This document shows positions 6,996 through 15,212 of a stretch of DNA of 35,749 nucleotides, piece after piece (position 1 is the stretch's first letter; each line of letters opens with the position of its first letter). The position numbers and the translations under genes were made by a program. The DNA comes from a virus. The notes under the pieces are model-generated. The model worked only from the letters and a program-made list of their open reading frames with translations. It made no database searches and was not told the DNA's origin. The stretch spans positions 1-35,749 of the IMG/VR virus record IMGVR_UViG_3300036791_000670; one strand, written 5' to 3'.

Positions 6996-8593
6996 ATGAC
7001 GTTCCGCTGCCAACACCACGGCCAGCAAGCGCGCCGCAGGCTCCGACGCCTCCGGCTGCCACCGATCCCAACGCCATCGGCAGCGGCACGTCGGATAGCA
7101 GTCCTACGGGCACGACAACGGATAGCATCGCGTCTCCGAAAGATCAATGCATCATCATTGCCGGTGGTCAACAATATAAAGATTGGGCGCAGGTCGAAGT
7201 CACCATCACGCAGGGCGAACCTATGCGCGAAGGTGCATTCGTGACCACCGAAGTGTTGGACGCTCCCGGTCTAGGCTTCTCCTTGCCAGCCGGCCAAACG
7301 GCTTTGCAGCTTGTTCCTGGGATGGACTGCAAGATTTACATGGGCGGACAGCTCGCGCTCACCGGCAAGATATACGAGCGCACCGCCAACTACGATCATA
7401 GCAAGCATAGCGTGCTCATCAAATGCTCGGGGGATAATCGGGCAATCGTCCGGGGTGTGGTAGCAGGCCCAAGCGGCAAGGCGATGAAGAATGCCACGTG
7501 GGAGAAGTACACGAACGCCCAACTCAAGGATGCCGGCTTGCAGAGTGTCAAAATGAACGCCACGAGTAAGGCCGCGACTTCGCCGTTCAGTCTCATCCAA
7601 CACATTCCCGGCGAGAAGCGGTTCAAGGCCATCGACCGCTATGCGCGTTCCGCGCAAATTCAACTGAGCGAGTCTCCGCAAGGACAACTGGTGGCTAACG
7701 ACATCGGCGGCCCGCAAGGTGGTGGTGGCGGTGGCGCGGAGTTGCAGGAAGGAAAAAACATCCTGCGTGCCTCGTGCAAGATTTGGGACCTGCCTGACTA
7801 TAGGAATAGCGTCGGATTGAGTGCGCAGAAGGGCAACGACAAGAATAGCAAAGACAGCCCACGAAACAACTCACAGGTGGCAACGCAGACCGACTCCGGC
7901 GCGACCAGCGGGCATAGCGCGGGCGGTGCGCAAACGACGAGCGGCGGCAATGCACCTGGACCTGGCGGCGGTTTCGGAGGAGGAAGCACGCTCGCAGCAT
8001 CGCCGTCGCGGCCAACAGTATCCCCGAGGTCATCAAGAGCATCGGTATCACCCTTTGACATGCAACCTACGGAGCTACCCCAGGTCAACGTGACCGCGCC
8101 CGCGACCAGCGGAACTAGCTCGGGCAGTTCGATGGAGACGATGTCAACGGGGAAAGTGACCGGGGCGGTGCATAGCGAGATCGGCAATAGCGATAACAAG
8201 ACGCTGGGCAACCGGCACGATTATCAAAACATGTGGGAGGACGCCAAGTATCAAATTCAGGCGGAAGTCGTGGTGCGCGGCTGGCTGCGCGACGACGGCA
8301 GGGCGTGGGATGTGAACGAACAAGGGAGTGGCCCGCAAGGGATGGTTTCGATCAACGCGCCGATGCTGATGCTAAAGACAAGCCTGCTAATCAACGCAGT
8401 GAAGCTATCGCAAACCGTCGACGAGGGGACGCTCACCACGCTCACCCTTGGCCGTTATCCAAACGGCGAGTCGCCGCTGCCGAAATCGCAAGATCAATCG
8501 AAAGCCAAGCCGGGAACGCCTAGCGATTATGGGCCTAATCCCGACACCGGCGGCGTTCCGGGCGGCGGCACCGGCGGCGGCATCCAAACCTAA
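6992..8593 (+). CDS. Baseplate hub protein, Mu gpP (gp44)-like, with a low-complexity insert
   Basis: A 533-residue protein at the hub position between gpN-like and spike genes. After a Pro-rich leader (1-45), residues about 50-240 look like the hub fold (QVEVTITQGEPMREGAFVTTE, LVPGMDCKIYMGGQLALTGKIYERTANYDHSKHSVLIKCSG). The C-terminal part (about 405-510: YQIQAEVVVRGWLRDDGRAWD, LLINAVKLSQTVDEGTLTTLTL) is typical of gpP-like proteins, which form the ring holding the spike. Between them lies a long Gly/Ser/Thr/Pro-rich stretch (about 230-395) that Mu gpP lacks. Family members are usually nearer 380 residues, so the insert accounts for most of the extra length. The gene starts in an ATGA overlap. 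Confidence 0.8.
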   Translation: MNDVPLPTPRPASAPQAPTPPAATDPNAIGSGTSDSSPTGTTTDSIASPKDQCIIIAGGQQYKDWAQVEVTITQGEPMREGAFVTTEVLDAPGLGFSLPAGQTALQLVPGMDCKIYMGGQLALTGKIYERTANYDHSKHSVLIKCSGDNRAIVRGVVAGPSGKAMKNATWEKYTNAQLKDAGLQSVKMNATSKAATSPFSLIQHIPGEKRFKAIDRYARSAQIQLSESPQGQLVANDIGGPQGGGGGGAELQEGKNILRASCKIWDLPDYRNSVGLSAQKGNDKNSKDSPRNNSQVATQTDSGATSGHSAGGAQTTSGGNAPGPGGGFGGGSTLAASPSRPTVSPRSSRASVSPFDMQPTELPQVNVTAPATSGTSSGSSMETMSTGKVTGAVHSEIGNSDNKTLGNRHDYQNMWEDAKYQIQAEVVVRGWLRDDGRAWDVNEQGSGPQGMVSINAPMLMLKTSLLINAVKLSQTVDEGTLTTLTLGRYPNGESPLPKSQDQSKAKPGTPSDYGPNPDTGGVPGGGTGGGIQT

Positions 8594-8610
8594 AACCAGG
8601 GAAAACTAAA

Positions 8611-9627
8611 ATGGCACTTTCACTACAGGACGTAGCGCTGCGCGTTCTCACCATGATCCAGCGTGGCGTTGTTGGCCAGCAGGACAATCAGAAGAAGTTT
8701 CCGTATCACACCATCTACGTTGCTCCGCAAGAGATGATGGACGAGGTGGAGGACTTCTCGCAGCCTTACGGGCGGGCGCATGTATTGCACCCGGAATTGG
8801 ACGAGAACGGCAACCCGGCAAGCCAGGGTCAAGGCGGGCAGGACTACGGCAAAGGCGACGGCAAGGACAAGCGCAAGTCGGCGGAGGTCGTGGTGCTATT
8901 CGTCGGTGGGCATCGCACGCATCCGATTGTCATCTCTACGCCCGACCGGCGTTATTATCCACATGACTCGTCGCTCGATCAGCAAGATGGTCAGCAGAGC
9001 GGGCAAAGCGGCGGCAGTAGCAGTCCGCAGGCCACGTTGGCGGATAGCTCCGGCGGAGGACAAAGCGGCGGCCAGCAAGGTGGCCAGCAACAGTTAAAGA
9101 ACCTACAGCCCGGCGAATGGTGCCTCTACGACGACCAGGGGCACCAAATTCATTGCACCCGTGGCGGCATGACCATGTCGATGCCGAACGACAAAAACGT
9201 CACGATGCGGCTAATGCATGCCAAAGCCGGCACTCCCGGCAAGCCCAGCACTGACGTGCAATCATACAAGACCGATCCCGCCAAGGACGTGGCGCATACT
9301 ATCACCATGAGCGCGGGTGGCATCTCGATGGCGTCGAAGGGCAACATCGTTCACACCGTACTCAATCAGGACGGCAGCACCAAAAGCTCGATGACGTTTG
9401 ATGGCACCGGCGTGACCTGGAATATTAACGGCGATATTACCAAGCAATCGTCCGGCGACAACAATCAGACGGCGGGTGGCCAGCTTGGCATCAAGGGTGG
9501 CTCGAAAGGTGTTAAGATCGCCAGCGATACTAAAATCCACACCGATCTTGCCGAGTTGAGCGAGGAAGGCAAACCCAAGAGCATCGGTGAAAGCGGCCCG
9601 CATCCCAAGATGGTTTATAAAGTCTGA
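8611..9627 (+). CDS. Baseplate spike protein, Mu gp45-like (OB-fold spike)
   Basis: A 338-residue protein in the position of Mu gp45, the membrane-piercing spike of the baseplate. Residues 1-110 carry the N-terminal OB-fold-like part (LRVLTMIQRGVVGQ, YGRAHVLHPELDENG, VVVLFVGGHRTHPIVI). A Gln/Gly/Ser-rich insert (about 125-165) follows, then PGEWCLYDDQGHQIHCTRGGMTMSMP, the usual lead-in to the beta-helix spike, and a beta-rich region (about 200-310) with alternating polar and hydrophobic residues. The insert resembles that of the preceding hub protein. The start is preceded by AGGG at a fitting distance. The stop overlaps the next start as TGATG. Confidence 0.8.
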   Translation: MALSLQDVALRVLTMIQRGVVGQQDNQKKFPYHTIYVAPQEMMDEVEDFSQPYGRAHVLHPELDENGNPASQGQGGQDYGKGDGKDKRKSAEVVVLFVGGHRTHPIVISTPDRRYYPHDSSLDQQDGQQSGQSGGSSSPQATLADSSGGGQSGGQQGGQQQLKNLQPGEWCLYDDQGHQIHCTRGGMTMSMPNDKNVTMRLMHAKAGTPGKPSTDVQSYKTDPAKDVAHTITMSAGGISMASKGNIVHTVLNQDGSTKSSMTFDGTGVTWNINGDITKQSSGDNNQTAGGQLGIKGGSKGVKIASDTKIHTDLAELSEEGKPKSIGESGPHPKMVYKV

Positions 9628-10577
9628 TGATTGTCGTCGGGGGCAGGCGCAGTTTTAGGGACGTAATAAGCGGCGCATTGGCCGCAGTCGAAGACAACGA
9701 CATCCCGACGTTCTCGGTAGCGAACCCGGTTCATTTTGCTATCGCGATAGCGGATGCTCCTCCCGTCTCGATGAAGGCGGCAGCAGTCATTGATCTATCG
9801 GCAACTGACAGCAACGACGTTCAGATCACTAATCCGTCGCCCAGCAACCCGATCACCATCACTTCACTCGGCACCGGCGTCCCGTGGGTGCGGGTCCAAG
9901 TTAAATTCATGGACCCCAACATCACGGTGCATATTCCAGCGGTCGTTAAGACTTACAATGCAGGCAATATATCCATTTTCCGCGCGTTGGCTGATGGCAG
10001 TTGGATTGAAGAGCGTGTCCTATCGCCAACCGGGACTGCTGCCGGAGTGCATTACACGTCCTCGCAGACCATTACTGTTGTGTCCGCTAGCGCTTATGTG
10101 AAAATGTGGGGCGGCAGCGGCGCATCAAGTGCCGGTAACACCCCTAACCTCTACAATTCTGCAGGCGGAACACAGGGCGTCGGTGCTCCTGGTTACCTTG
10201 AGAAGTTCTTGACCGGATTGGCACCGGGAAAAACTCTCACCTACACGCGCGGCGCGGCGGGGGTCGCATCTGGCGGTAACGGCGGCGCATCCACGCTGGT
10301 GAGCGGCACTCAGACGATAGCCACGCTGACGGCGAACGGAAGCGTCGGCGGCGGCACTGCCGGCGGAACTGCAACTGGTGGCGACATCAATATAACTGGT
10401 CAGAGCGGTGCATTGACCATCCCAATTTATGGTGACACTGGCGGTGGCGTCATCGGTCAGGTCGGGCAAAACGTGGGTATTGGTGGCCGTAATGGATTTG
10501 CCTACGGTCCTGACGGTTCCTATTACTCTCCCGGCAATGCGGGCAATCCCGGCGGTCTCATCATCGAATGGTCTTAA
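9627..10577 (+). CDS. Glycine-rich tail/adhesin-like protein inserted between spike and wedge genes
   Basis: A 316-residue protein. Residues 1-150 look like a beta-sandwich (a DSNDVQITNPSPSNPITITSLG segment, KFMDPNITVHIPAVV). The rest is a glycine-rich domain (about 155-316: MWGGSGASSAG, GGNGGASTLVSG, NAGNPGGLIIEWS) of the kind found at phage fibre tips, where Gly-rich loops mediate receptor binding. Mu has no gene here: gp45 is followed directly by gp46. The gene begins inside TGATG at the end of the spike gene and is followed closely by the gp46-like gene, so it is a real member of the operon. It may decorate the spike tip or the baseplate. No characterised homolog is recognised. Confidence 0.65.
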   Translation: MIVVGGRRSFRDVISGALAAVEDNDIPTFSVANPVHFAIAIADAPPVSMKAAAVIDLSATDSNDVQITNPSPSNPITITSLGTGVPWVRVQVKFMDPNITVHIPAVVKTYNAGNISIFRALADGSWIEERVLSPTGTAAGVHYTSSQTITVVSASAYVKMWGGSGASSAGNTPNLYNSAGGTQGVGAPGYLEKFLTGLAPGKTLTYTRGAAGVASGGNGGASTLVSGTQTIATLTANGSVGGGTAGGTATGGDINITGQSGALTIPIYGDTGGGVIGQVGQNVGIGGRNGFAYGPDGSYYSPGNAGNPGGLIIEWS

Positions 10578-10580
10578 CCC

Positions 10581-11093
10581 ATGACCGACATCCGCATCGT
10601 ATCGTCGTTTTCGTTTACGCTGACGCCCATCATTTCGATGGATTGGCTGTTGACGCCTGTGGGCTCGCTGGACGAGACGCAGGAATTGGCAACGGCGGTG
10701 AAGGTAGCGTTGGCCACCGACGGCTTGGCCTACGTCGACGATCAGCTTCCCGGCCTCGAAGACGACATCGACCGACAGGGTTGGTGGGGAGATTTGGAAG
10801 CACCCAACATCTGGCCGGGGGCGTGGCAACCTCTGGGCAGTCGCCTGTGGCTACTACGACGGTCCTCGATTACCGACTCGGCGTCACGGTTGGGCGCAAC
10901 TTTGGAACGGGCCGAACGCTACACGGTGGAATGCTTGCAGCCGTTCGTTGACAACAAGATTTGCTCGACCTTCGAAGTCGTTGCCAGCCGCACCACTAAG
11001 GAAACCATCGTGGTGAACGTGACCATGTTTCGCGGCCCGTTGACTGCCATTCAATTACAATTCCAGGCCCTATGGGATGAGGTTGGACAATAG
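10581..11093 (+). CDS. Baseplate protein, Mu gp46-like
   Basis: A 170-residue protein with the hallmarks of the phage GP46 family: DLATAVKVAL-like start, DDQLPGLEDDIDRQGWWGD (residues about 53-71), GSRLWLLRR (86-94), and a helical C-terminus ending in a beta strand. GP46-family proteins are small baseplate wedge components related to T4 gp25 and link the hub to the wedges. The length and the position before the baseplate J-like protein match Mu. It starts three bases after the glycine-rich gene. Confidence 0.85.
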   Translation: MTDIRIVSSFSFTLTPIISMDWLLTPVGSLDETQELATAVKVALATDGLAYVDDQLPGLEDDIDRQGWWGDLEAPNIWPGAWQPLGSRLWLLRRSSITDSASRLGATLERAERYTVECLQPFVDNKICSTFEVVASRTTKETIVVNVTMFRGPLTAIQLQFQALWDEVGQ

Positions 11094-11095
11094 CG

Positions 11096-12217
11096 ATGCC
11101 TTGGACCACGCCAACTCTATCGCAGGTGCGCGGGATGACGCGCGATGCCACGGCTGCCGCCTTGGCCACCGCAACCGTGCCGGCGCAGCAAATTCTGTCG
11201 TTGCTCAACCGGCAAGCCACCATCGGCAACTCGGTGCTGCGGGTGATGTGCGATGCCATGAGCGGGCTGGCAAGTTTGACCTTAAAATATCTGGACTGGC
11301 TGGCTCTTCAGTTTTTGCCCGACACTGCTGAGACTGAGTGGCTGGATCGGCATGCCAATATCTGGCTGGTGAATGCCGACTCGACTATCGGACGTAAGCA
11401 AGCCGCGCTGGCGCAAGGCACCGCTACCGTTACCGGAACCGCTGGTTCGATAGTGCCGGCGGGCACCACGCTCACCAGCACCGGCGAGATTGGCTATGAG
11501 GTATTAGCCCAGGTCATCGTTGGGTCCACGCCGACACCGATGTCGATACGCGCGCTCGACCCAGGCATTATCGGCAACTTGCCGGTAAGCTCCACGCTTC
11601 CGTTTGACCTTCCTCCCGTAGGTGTTGATCCCGACGCCATCGTGGTCGCATTGGTCGGCGGCACCGATCAGGAAACCGACGACGAACTTCGGGCGCGCGT
11701 GCTCAAGCGAATTCAGGAACCCCCGATGGGTGGGGATGCCACGGACTATGAGCAGTGGTGTTTGGCCGTACCCGGGGTCACCAGGGCTTGGGCGTCACCC
11801 CTGGAAATGGGAATGGGAACTGTAACAACGAGATTTTGTGAAGACGACCTGCGTGCCGACAACAATGGTATTCCAACCGCCGAGGATGTGCTGGCGGTGC
11901 AGAACTACGTCGATAGCAAGCGGCCCGTTGCGGTTAAGGACATCTTCGTCGTGGCACCTATTCCGTTCCCGATCAACTTAGCCATCAACCAACTCGCCCT
12001 TGACAACGCTTCGACTCGCACCGCCATCGAGGACTCGTTACGGACCATGTTGTTCGAGAAGGCAATCCCTGGCGAAACCATTTACGCGTCGTGGGTAGAG
12101 GCGGCGATTGCCGACTCTGTGGGCGTCGATCATTTCGAGTTGAATTTTACGACTACGGCTATGCCAACCCCAGGCCATTTGGCCGTACTCGGGTCGATAA
12201 TCTATGTCGGCGGATAG
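11096..12217 (+). CDS. Baseplate wedge protein J, Mu gp47-like
   Basis: A 373-residue protein of the Baseplate_J family (P2 gpJ, Mu gp47, T4 gp6 C-terminal region). The recognisable order is an N-terminal helical region with ETEWLDRHANIW (about 80), GTATVTGTAGSIVPAGTTL (about 103-121), the family signature GGTDQETDDELRARVLKRIQ (about 188-207) and VPGVTRAW (about 228-235), then a C-terminal part with RTAIEDSLRTMLFEKAIPGETI. Length and position are as expected. The stop overlaps the next ORF by 14 bases. This is the protein that closes the wedge ring around the hub. Confidence 0.9.
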   Translation: MPWTTPTLSQVRGMTRDATAAALATATVPAQQILSLLNRQATIGNSVLRVMCDAMSGLASLTLKYLDWLALQFLPDTAETEWLDRHANIWLVNADSTIGRKQAALAQGTATVTGTAGSIVPAGTTLTSTGEIGYEVLAQVIVGSTPTPMSIRALDPGIIGNLPVSSTLPFDLPPVGVDPDAIVVALVGGTDQETDDELRARVLKRIQEPPMGGDATDYEQWCLAVPGVTRAWASPLEMGMGTVTTRFCEDDLRADNNGIPTAEDVLAVQNYVDSKRPVAVKDIFVVAPIPFPINLAINQLALDNASTRTAIEDSLRTMLFEKAIPGETIYASWVEAAIADSVGVDHFELNFTTTAMPTPGHLAVLGSIIYVGG

Positions 12218-12923
12218 GCACGTCCGGCGCGACGGCGACGATTACGCCTCCGCCCTAACCGAGCTGCTGCCGTGGGGCATGGCATGGCCGCGCGATGACG
12301 AGTCCGTGCTGATGAAAACGGTGCGCGGCTTGGCGCAGGTGTTTGGCTACGTCGATAGCCGCGCCGCCGATTTGCTGGAACGGGAAACCGATCCGCGTCT
12401 CACCATCGAGATGCTCCCAGATTGGGAACGGGCGTGGGGACTGCCAGATTTGTGTTTTAAGACCGCCCTCACGATTGATGAACGACATAAGTTGCTAGTT
12501 TTCAAGATGACGCTGCTGGGTGCGCAAAGCCGGCAGTGGTTCATCGATATCGCAGCATGGCTCGGTTATAACATCTCGATCACAGAATTTGCACCATTTA
12601 CAGCCGGTGTTTCACAAGTTGGCGACACGCGCGGCATGGAATTATGGAACGACAAGCCGGGCCAGCATCCAGAACTAATGGATGATTTTCGGTGGGAAAT
12701 TGGCCCACCAGAAATGCGCTTCCTTTGGCAAGTCCATGTTCATTTAGCACCGTTGATGTGGTTTCGAGTTGGGTCTGGGCGAGCAGGCGAGGACCCGCAT
12801 CTGACTATAGGCTATGCGCAAGACCTTGAGTGTTTGCTGCGCAGGTGGAAACCTGCACACACAGATATTGTGTTCGACTATTCGAACCTCTCACCGCCGG
12901 ATAAGTATGCAGGATTGCCATGA
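12204..12923 (+). CDS. Tail protein, Mu gp48-like (YmfQ/DUF2313 type)
   Basis: A 239-residue protein with the typical start YASALTELLPWGMAWPRD, then RAADLLERETDPRLTIEMLPDWERAWGLP, TIDERHKLLVFKM and QSRQWFIDIAAWLGYNISITEF, the known sequence of Mu gp48-like proteins (YmfQ_N / DUF2313). These connect wedges to the fibre network. The Mu member is about 180 residues; here the C-terminal part (about 130-239) is extended. It overlaps both neighbours (14 bases upstream, ATGA downstream), which shows tight coupling in the baseplate operon. Confidence 0.85.
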   Translation: MSADRHVRRDGDDYASALTELLPWGMAWPRDDESVLMKTVRGLAQVFGYVDSRAADLLERETDPRLTIEMLPDWERAWGLPDLCFKTALTIDERHKLLVFKMTLLGAQSRQWFIDIAAWLGYNISITEFAPFTAGVSQVGDTRGMELWNDKPGQHPELMDDFRWEIGPPEMRFLWQVHVHLAPLMWFRVGSGRAGEDPHLTIGYAQDLECLLRRWKPAHTDIVFDYSNLSPPDKYAGLP

Positions 12924-14701
12924 AGTATGAGCAACCATTCGCCAACCCGGACCCAAACGCGTCTTATATCAACGCGCAGGAGGAGAAAGGGATACACGGT
13001 TCGATCCCCGGTGGTCCGGCGGTTGAGAACCCGATGCGTGAGATTACTAATCTGATCACCAACTCGCTGCAGACGCCTACCGATGATGACTTGATGCAAG
13101 TCACTAGGGGAGTTCGTGACGGACGCTTGAACTTTCGGGTGGATCAAGGAACCGCAAACCAGATTGTTGTAGACCAGCTTTCGCCGTCCATTACGTCCTA
13201 TGACGCCGGCCTTGAAGTGCGGGTGTTGGTCGCCCACACCGCAACCGGCCCAACTACAATTCAGATTGGCAATCTTGCGGCAATAGGTGTCACAAGATTA
13301 GATGGCACTGCTTTGAAGGCCAATGATTTGCTGGCTGGACAGATTGCAGACTTGGTCTGCGATGGCACGCAGTTTCAGGTCCAAAACCTTGGCGTTGCCG
13401 ACCAGGCCGGTGGTGGCAACATTGATCGCTACGAGGTTTTGCTGCCCTACATTCATGATACCGGCACTGTAAATCACCTGATCGGACTCTACGTTCCGGC
13501 TTTACCGAATATCAACGAAGGCAGAACTGTAGAAATCAAACTGGCAAACAATACGACCGGCCCCGTCGACTTCAAACCAAACAATTTCCCGGTCTACCCC
13601 GTGCGGCATCCCGATGGTTCTGAACTATCGTCGGGCGATGGCGTTAGCAATCAGATTTTTCTGCTTTGCTTCGACGGCGGGCAGTGGCAGTTGATCAGCA
13701 GCCGCTCGGACCCGAACGCTGTTATCGTGAGAACGCCGAAGCGCTCGCTGCAATTTCAGGACCCGAATGCGGGATGGTGGGGGACCTACACGTCGTTCCC
13801 ATTTTTGATGCGCACGCCCAAAGCTGCCGGCAACAGCAACGTGTGGACGTTTAGCGCATTCATTCGGTGGCCGGTTTTGATCCCTCGGCCTAATGTGGTT
13901 CCCGGCAATCAAACCGATTTGAGAGAGTTCGTTTTATCCGCCGCCGACGCCACCGGACCCGCCAGTGGTGGAGCGAGCGATGTAACTTGTTTGGAGTTTG
14001 AAGGCGGCGACGTAGACACCTGTCTGTCGACCTTTTGGCACAACACCACCATTCCAATAACTGGCTACGGCGACTCTACCTCGCCGGTAACGCATAACGG
14101 CATTTTCAAGTGGGGCGTGTTCAAAGACACGAATTGGCATCATCTAATGTGGAGAGCAGACGCGATCACTGCCCATCAAACCGAAGTGTGGGTTGACGGC
14201 ATTCTGGTGAATGCCGGCTCGGTGACCAGCGCAAGCACGATGAATGCTGCACGGCTGCATGCGCTTGGCACCGAAACCGGCCCGGACAATCCGGCCACGA
14301 CTACTCCCACTCCGGTCGCGTTCCAACCATCGGTTTACGGCTGTCGTGCTCGCATGGCCGAGGTTTGCATGGTTGACGGGCAATGGCTCGATTGGAGCTT
14401 TTTCGCCTACAACATCGGCGGGATTATGATCCCGAAAGTGCTCAACGTCCCAGCGATGAATTTCGGAACCAACGGCTACTATTTGAACTGGGCGGATGGC
14501 ACGGCCATGACCTCGACAACTTTAGGCACCGATTACAGCCCGAACAAGAACGACTGGACGCCTGTGAACTTCACGGCTGCGCACCTGCATTTGGACTATC
14601 CCGGCAATCCTGACTCCACCGAGACCTTCGGAACCTTCACCAACGGCGGCACCTGGCCAACCGGCCTCCCGCCTGGATGGCGCACGACATCGGGACCGTA
14701 A
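12920..14701 (+). CDS. Tail fibre with lectin-like (ConA/LamG-type) domain, copy 1
   Basis: A 593-residue fibre starting in an ATGA overlap with the gp48-like gene. The N-terminal module (about 1-165: GSIPGGPAVENPMREITNLITNSLQTPTDDDLMQVTRGVRDGRL, then TGPTTIQIGNLAAIGVTRLDG) is a common phage fibre base domain that would attach to the baseplate. The C-terminal part (about 270-560) has the flow of a ConA/LamG-like jelly roll: SLQFQDP, NVWTFSAFIRWP, NWHHLMWRADAI, TEVWVDGILV, RMAEVCMVDGQ. This would be the receptor-binding part, probably for a surface glycan. Copy 2 at 15213 has the same architecture; the following small gene also has a copy there. Confidence 0.8.
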   Translation: MKYEQPFANPDPNASYINAQEEKGIHGSIPGGPAVENPMREITNLITNSLQTPTDDDLMQVTRGVRDGRLNFRVDQGTANQIVVDQLSPSITSYDAGLEVRVLVAHTATGPTTIQIGNLAAIGVTRLDGTALKANDLLAGQIADLVCDGTQFQVQNLGVADQAGGGNIDRYEVLLPYIHDTGTVNHLIGLYVPALPNINEGRTVEIKLANNTTGPVDFKPNNFPVYPVRHPDGSELSSGDGVSNQIFLLCFDGGQWQLISSRSDPNAVIVRTPKRSLQFQDPNAGWWGTYTSFPFLMRTPKAAGNSNVWTFSAFIRWPVLIPRPNVVPGNQTDLREFVLSAADATGPASGGASDVTCLEFEGGDVDTCLSTFWHNTTIPITGYGDSTSPVTHNGIFKWGVFKDTNWHHLMWRADAITAHQTEVWVDGILVNAGSVTSASTMNAARLHALGTETGPDNPATTTPTPVAFQPSVYGCRARMAEVCMVDGQWLDWSFFAYNIGGIMIPKVLNVPAMNFGTNGYYLNWADGTAMTSTTLGTDYSPNKNDWTPVNFTAAHLHLDYPGNPDSTETFGTFTNGGTWPTGLPPGWRTTSGP

Positions 14702-14705
14702 TAAA

Positions 14706-15200
14706 ATGGCAATTCTTACACGTGATAGACCCGATCCTAAATACTACACGAACATCGTGCAGTATGACAATGGGGACTGGGCTGCCGATCCACTTGCGCT
14801 TGAGGATACGACCATATATCCGGTCAGGGGCGGATACAGCAGCGCGGGTATTCTAGTTCCCGGCTTGCGCACGATTACTTCGAACAGCTTGAAAGCTCTG
14901 GCGTTGCAATTGATCAACACGTACGCGCCCAGTGATTTGCAGCGAAATGCTCTCTTCATTTTAACAACGCAAACATCCGGCACGGCTTGGACCAACGCTA
15001 AGGCGATGATGGACTGGATCGTAGCTGTCAACGCTTACAGAGACACCCAGATTGCTAACATCAATACGTTAAACTTCAACCAAATCGTCACCTACATCCC
15101 GCCCACTGGAATGCCGCCTTGGCCAGCACCTCCGGCAGGCTTGACGCCAGTCCCGCCGGCACGGGTAGGAAGTGCTACCCATAAACTTCGCTATTCTTAA
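14706..15200 (+). CDS. Small fibre partner protein (putative fibre assembly chaperone), copy 1
   Basis: A 164-residue protein immediately after fibre copy 1. Its core KALALQLINTYAPSDLQRNALF, DWIVAVNAYRDTQIANINTLNFNQIVTYIPPTGMPPWPAPP is repeated almost motif for motif in the gene at 17082 after fibre copy 2 (LINKYAPADVQRNALY, NWVAAVNSYRDTQITNVGTLTFDQLVAYI). One small partner per fibre suggests a cognate assembly chaperone or fibre-cap protein. The YRDTQIxN segment recalls tail fibre assembly proteins, but I cannot name the family with certainty. Confidence 0.65.
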   Translation: MAILTRDRPDPKYYTNIVQYDNGDWAADPLALEDTTIYPVRGGYSSAGILVPGLRTITSNSLKALALQLINTYAPSDLQRNALFILTTQTSGTAWTNAKAMMDWIVAVNAYRDTQIANINTLNFNQIVTYIPPTGMPPWPAPPAGLTPVPPARVGSATHKLRYS

Positions 15201-15212
15201 AGGAGAGACAAC

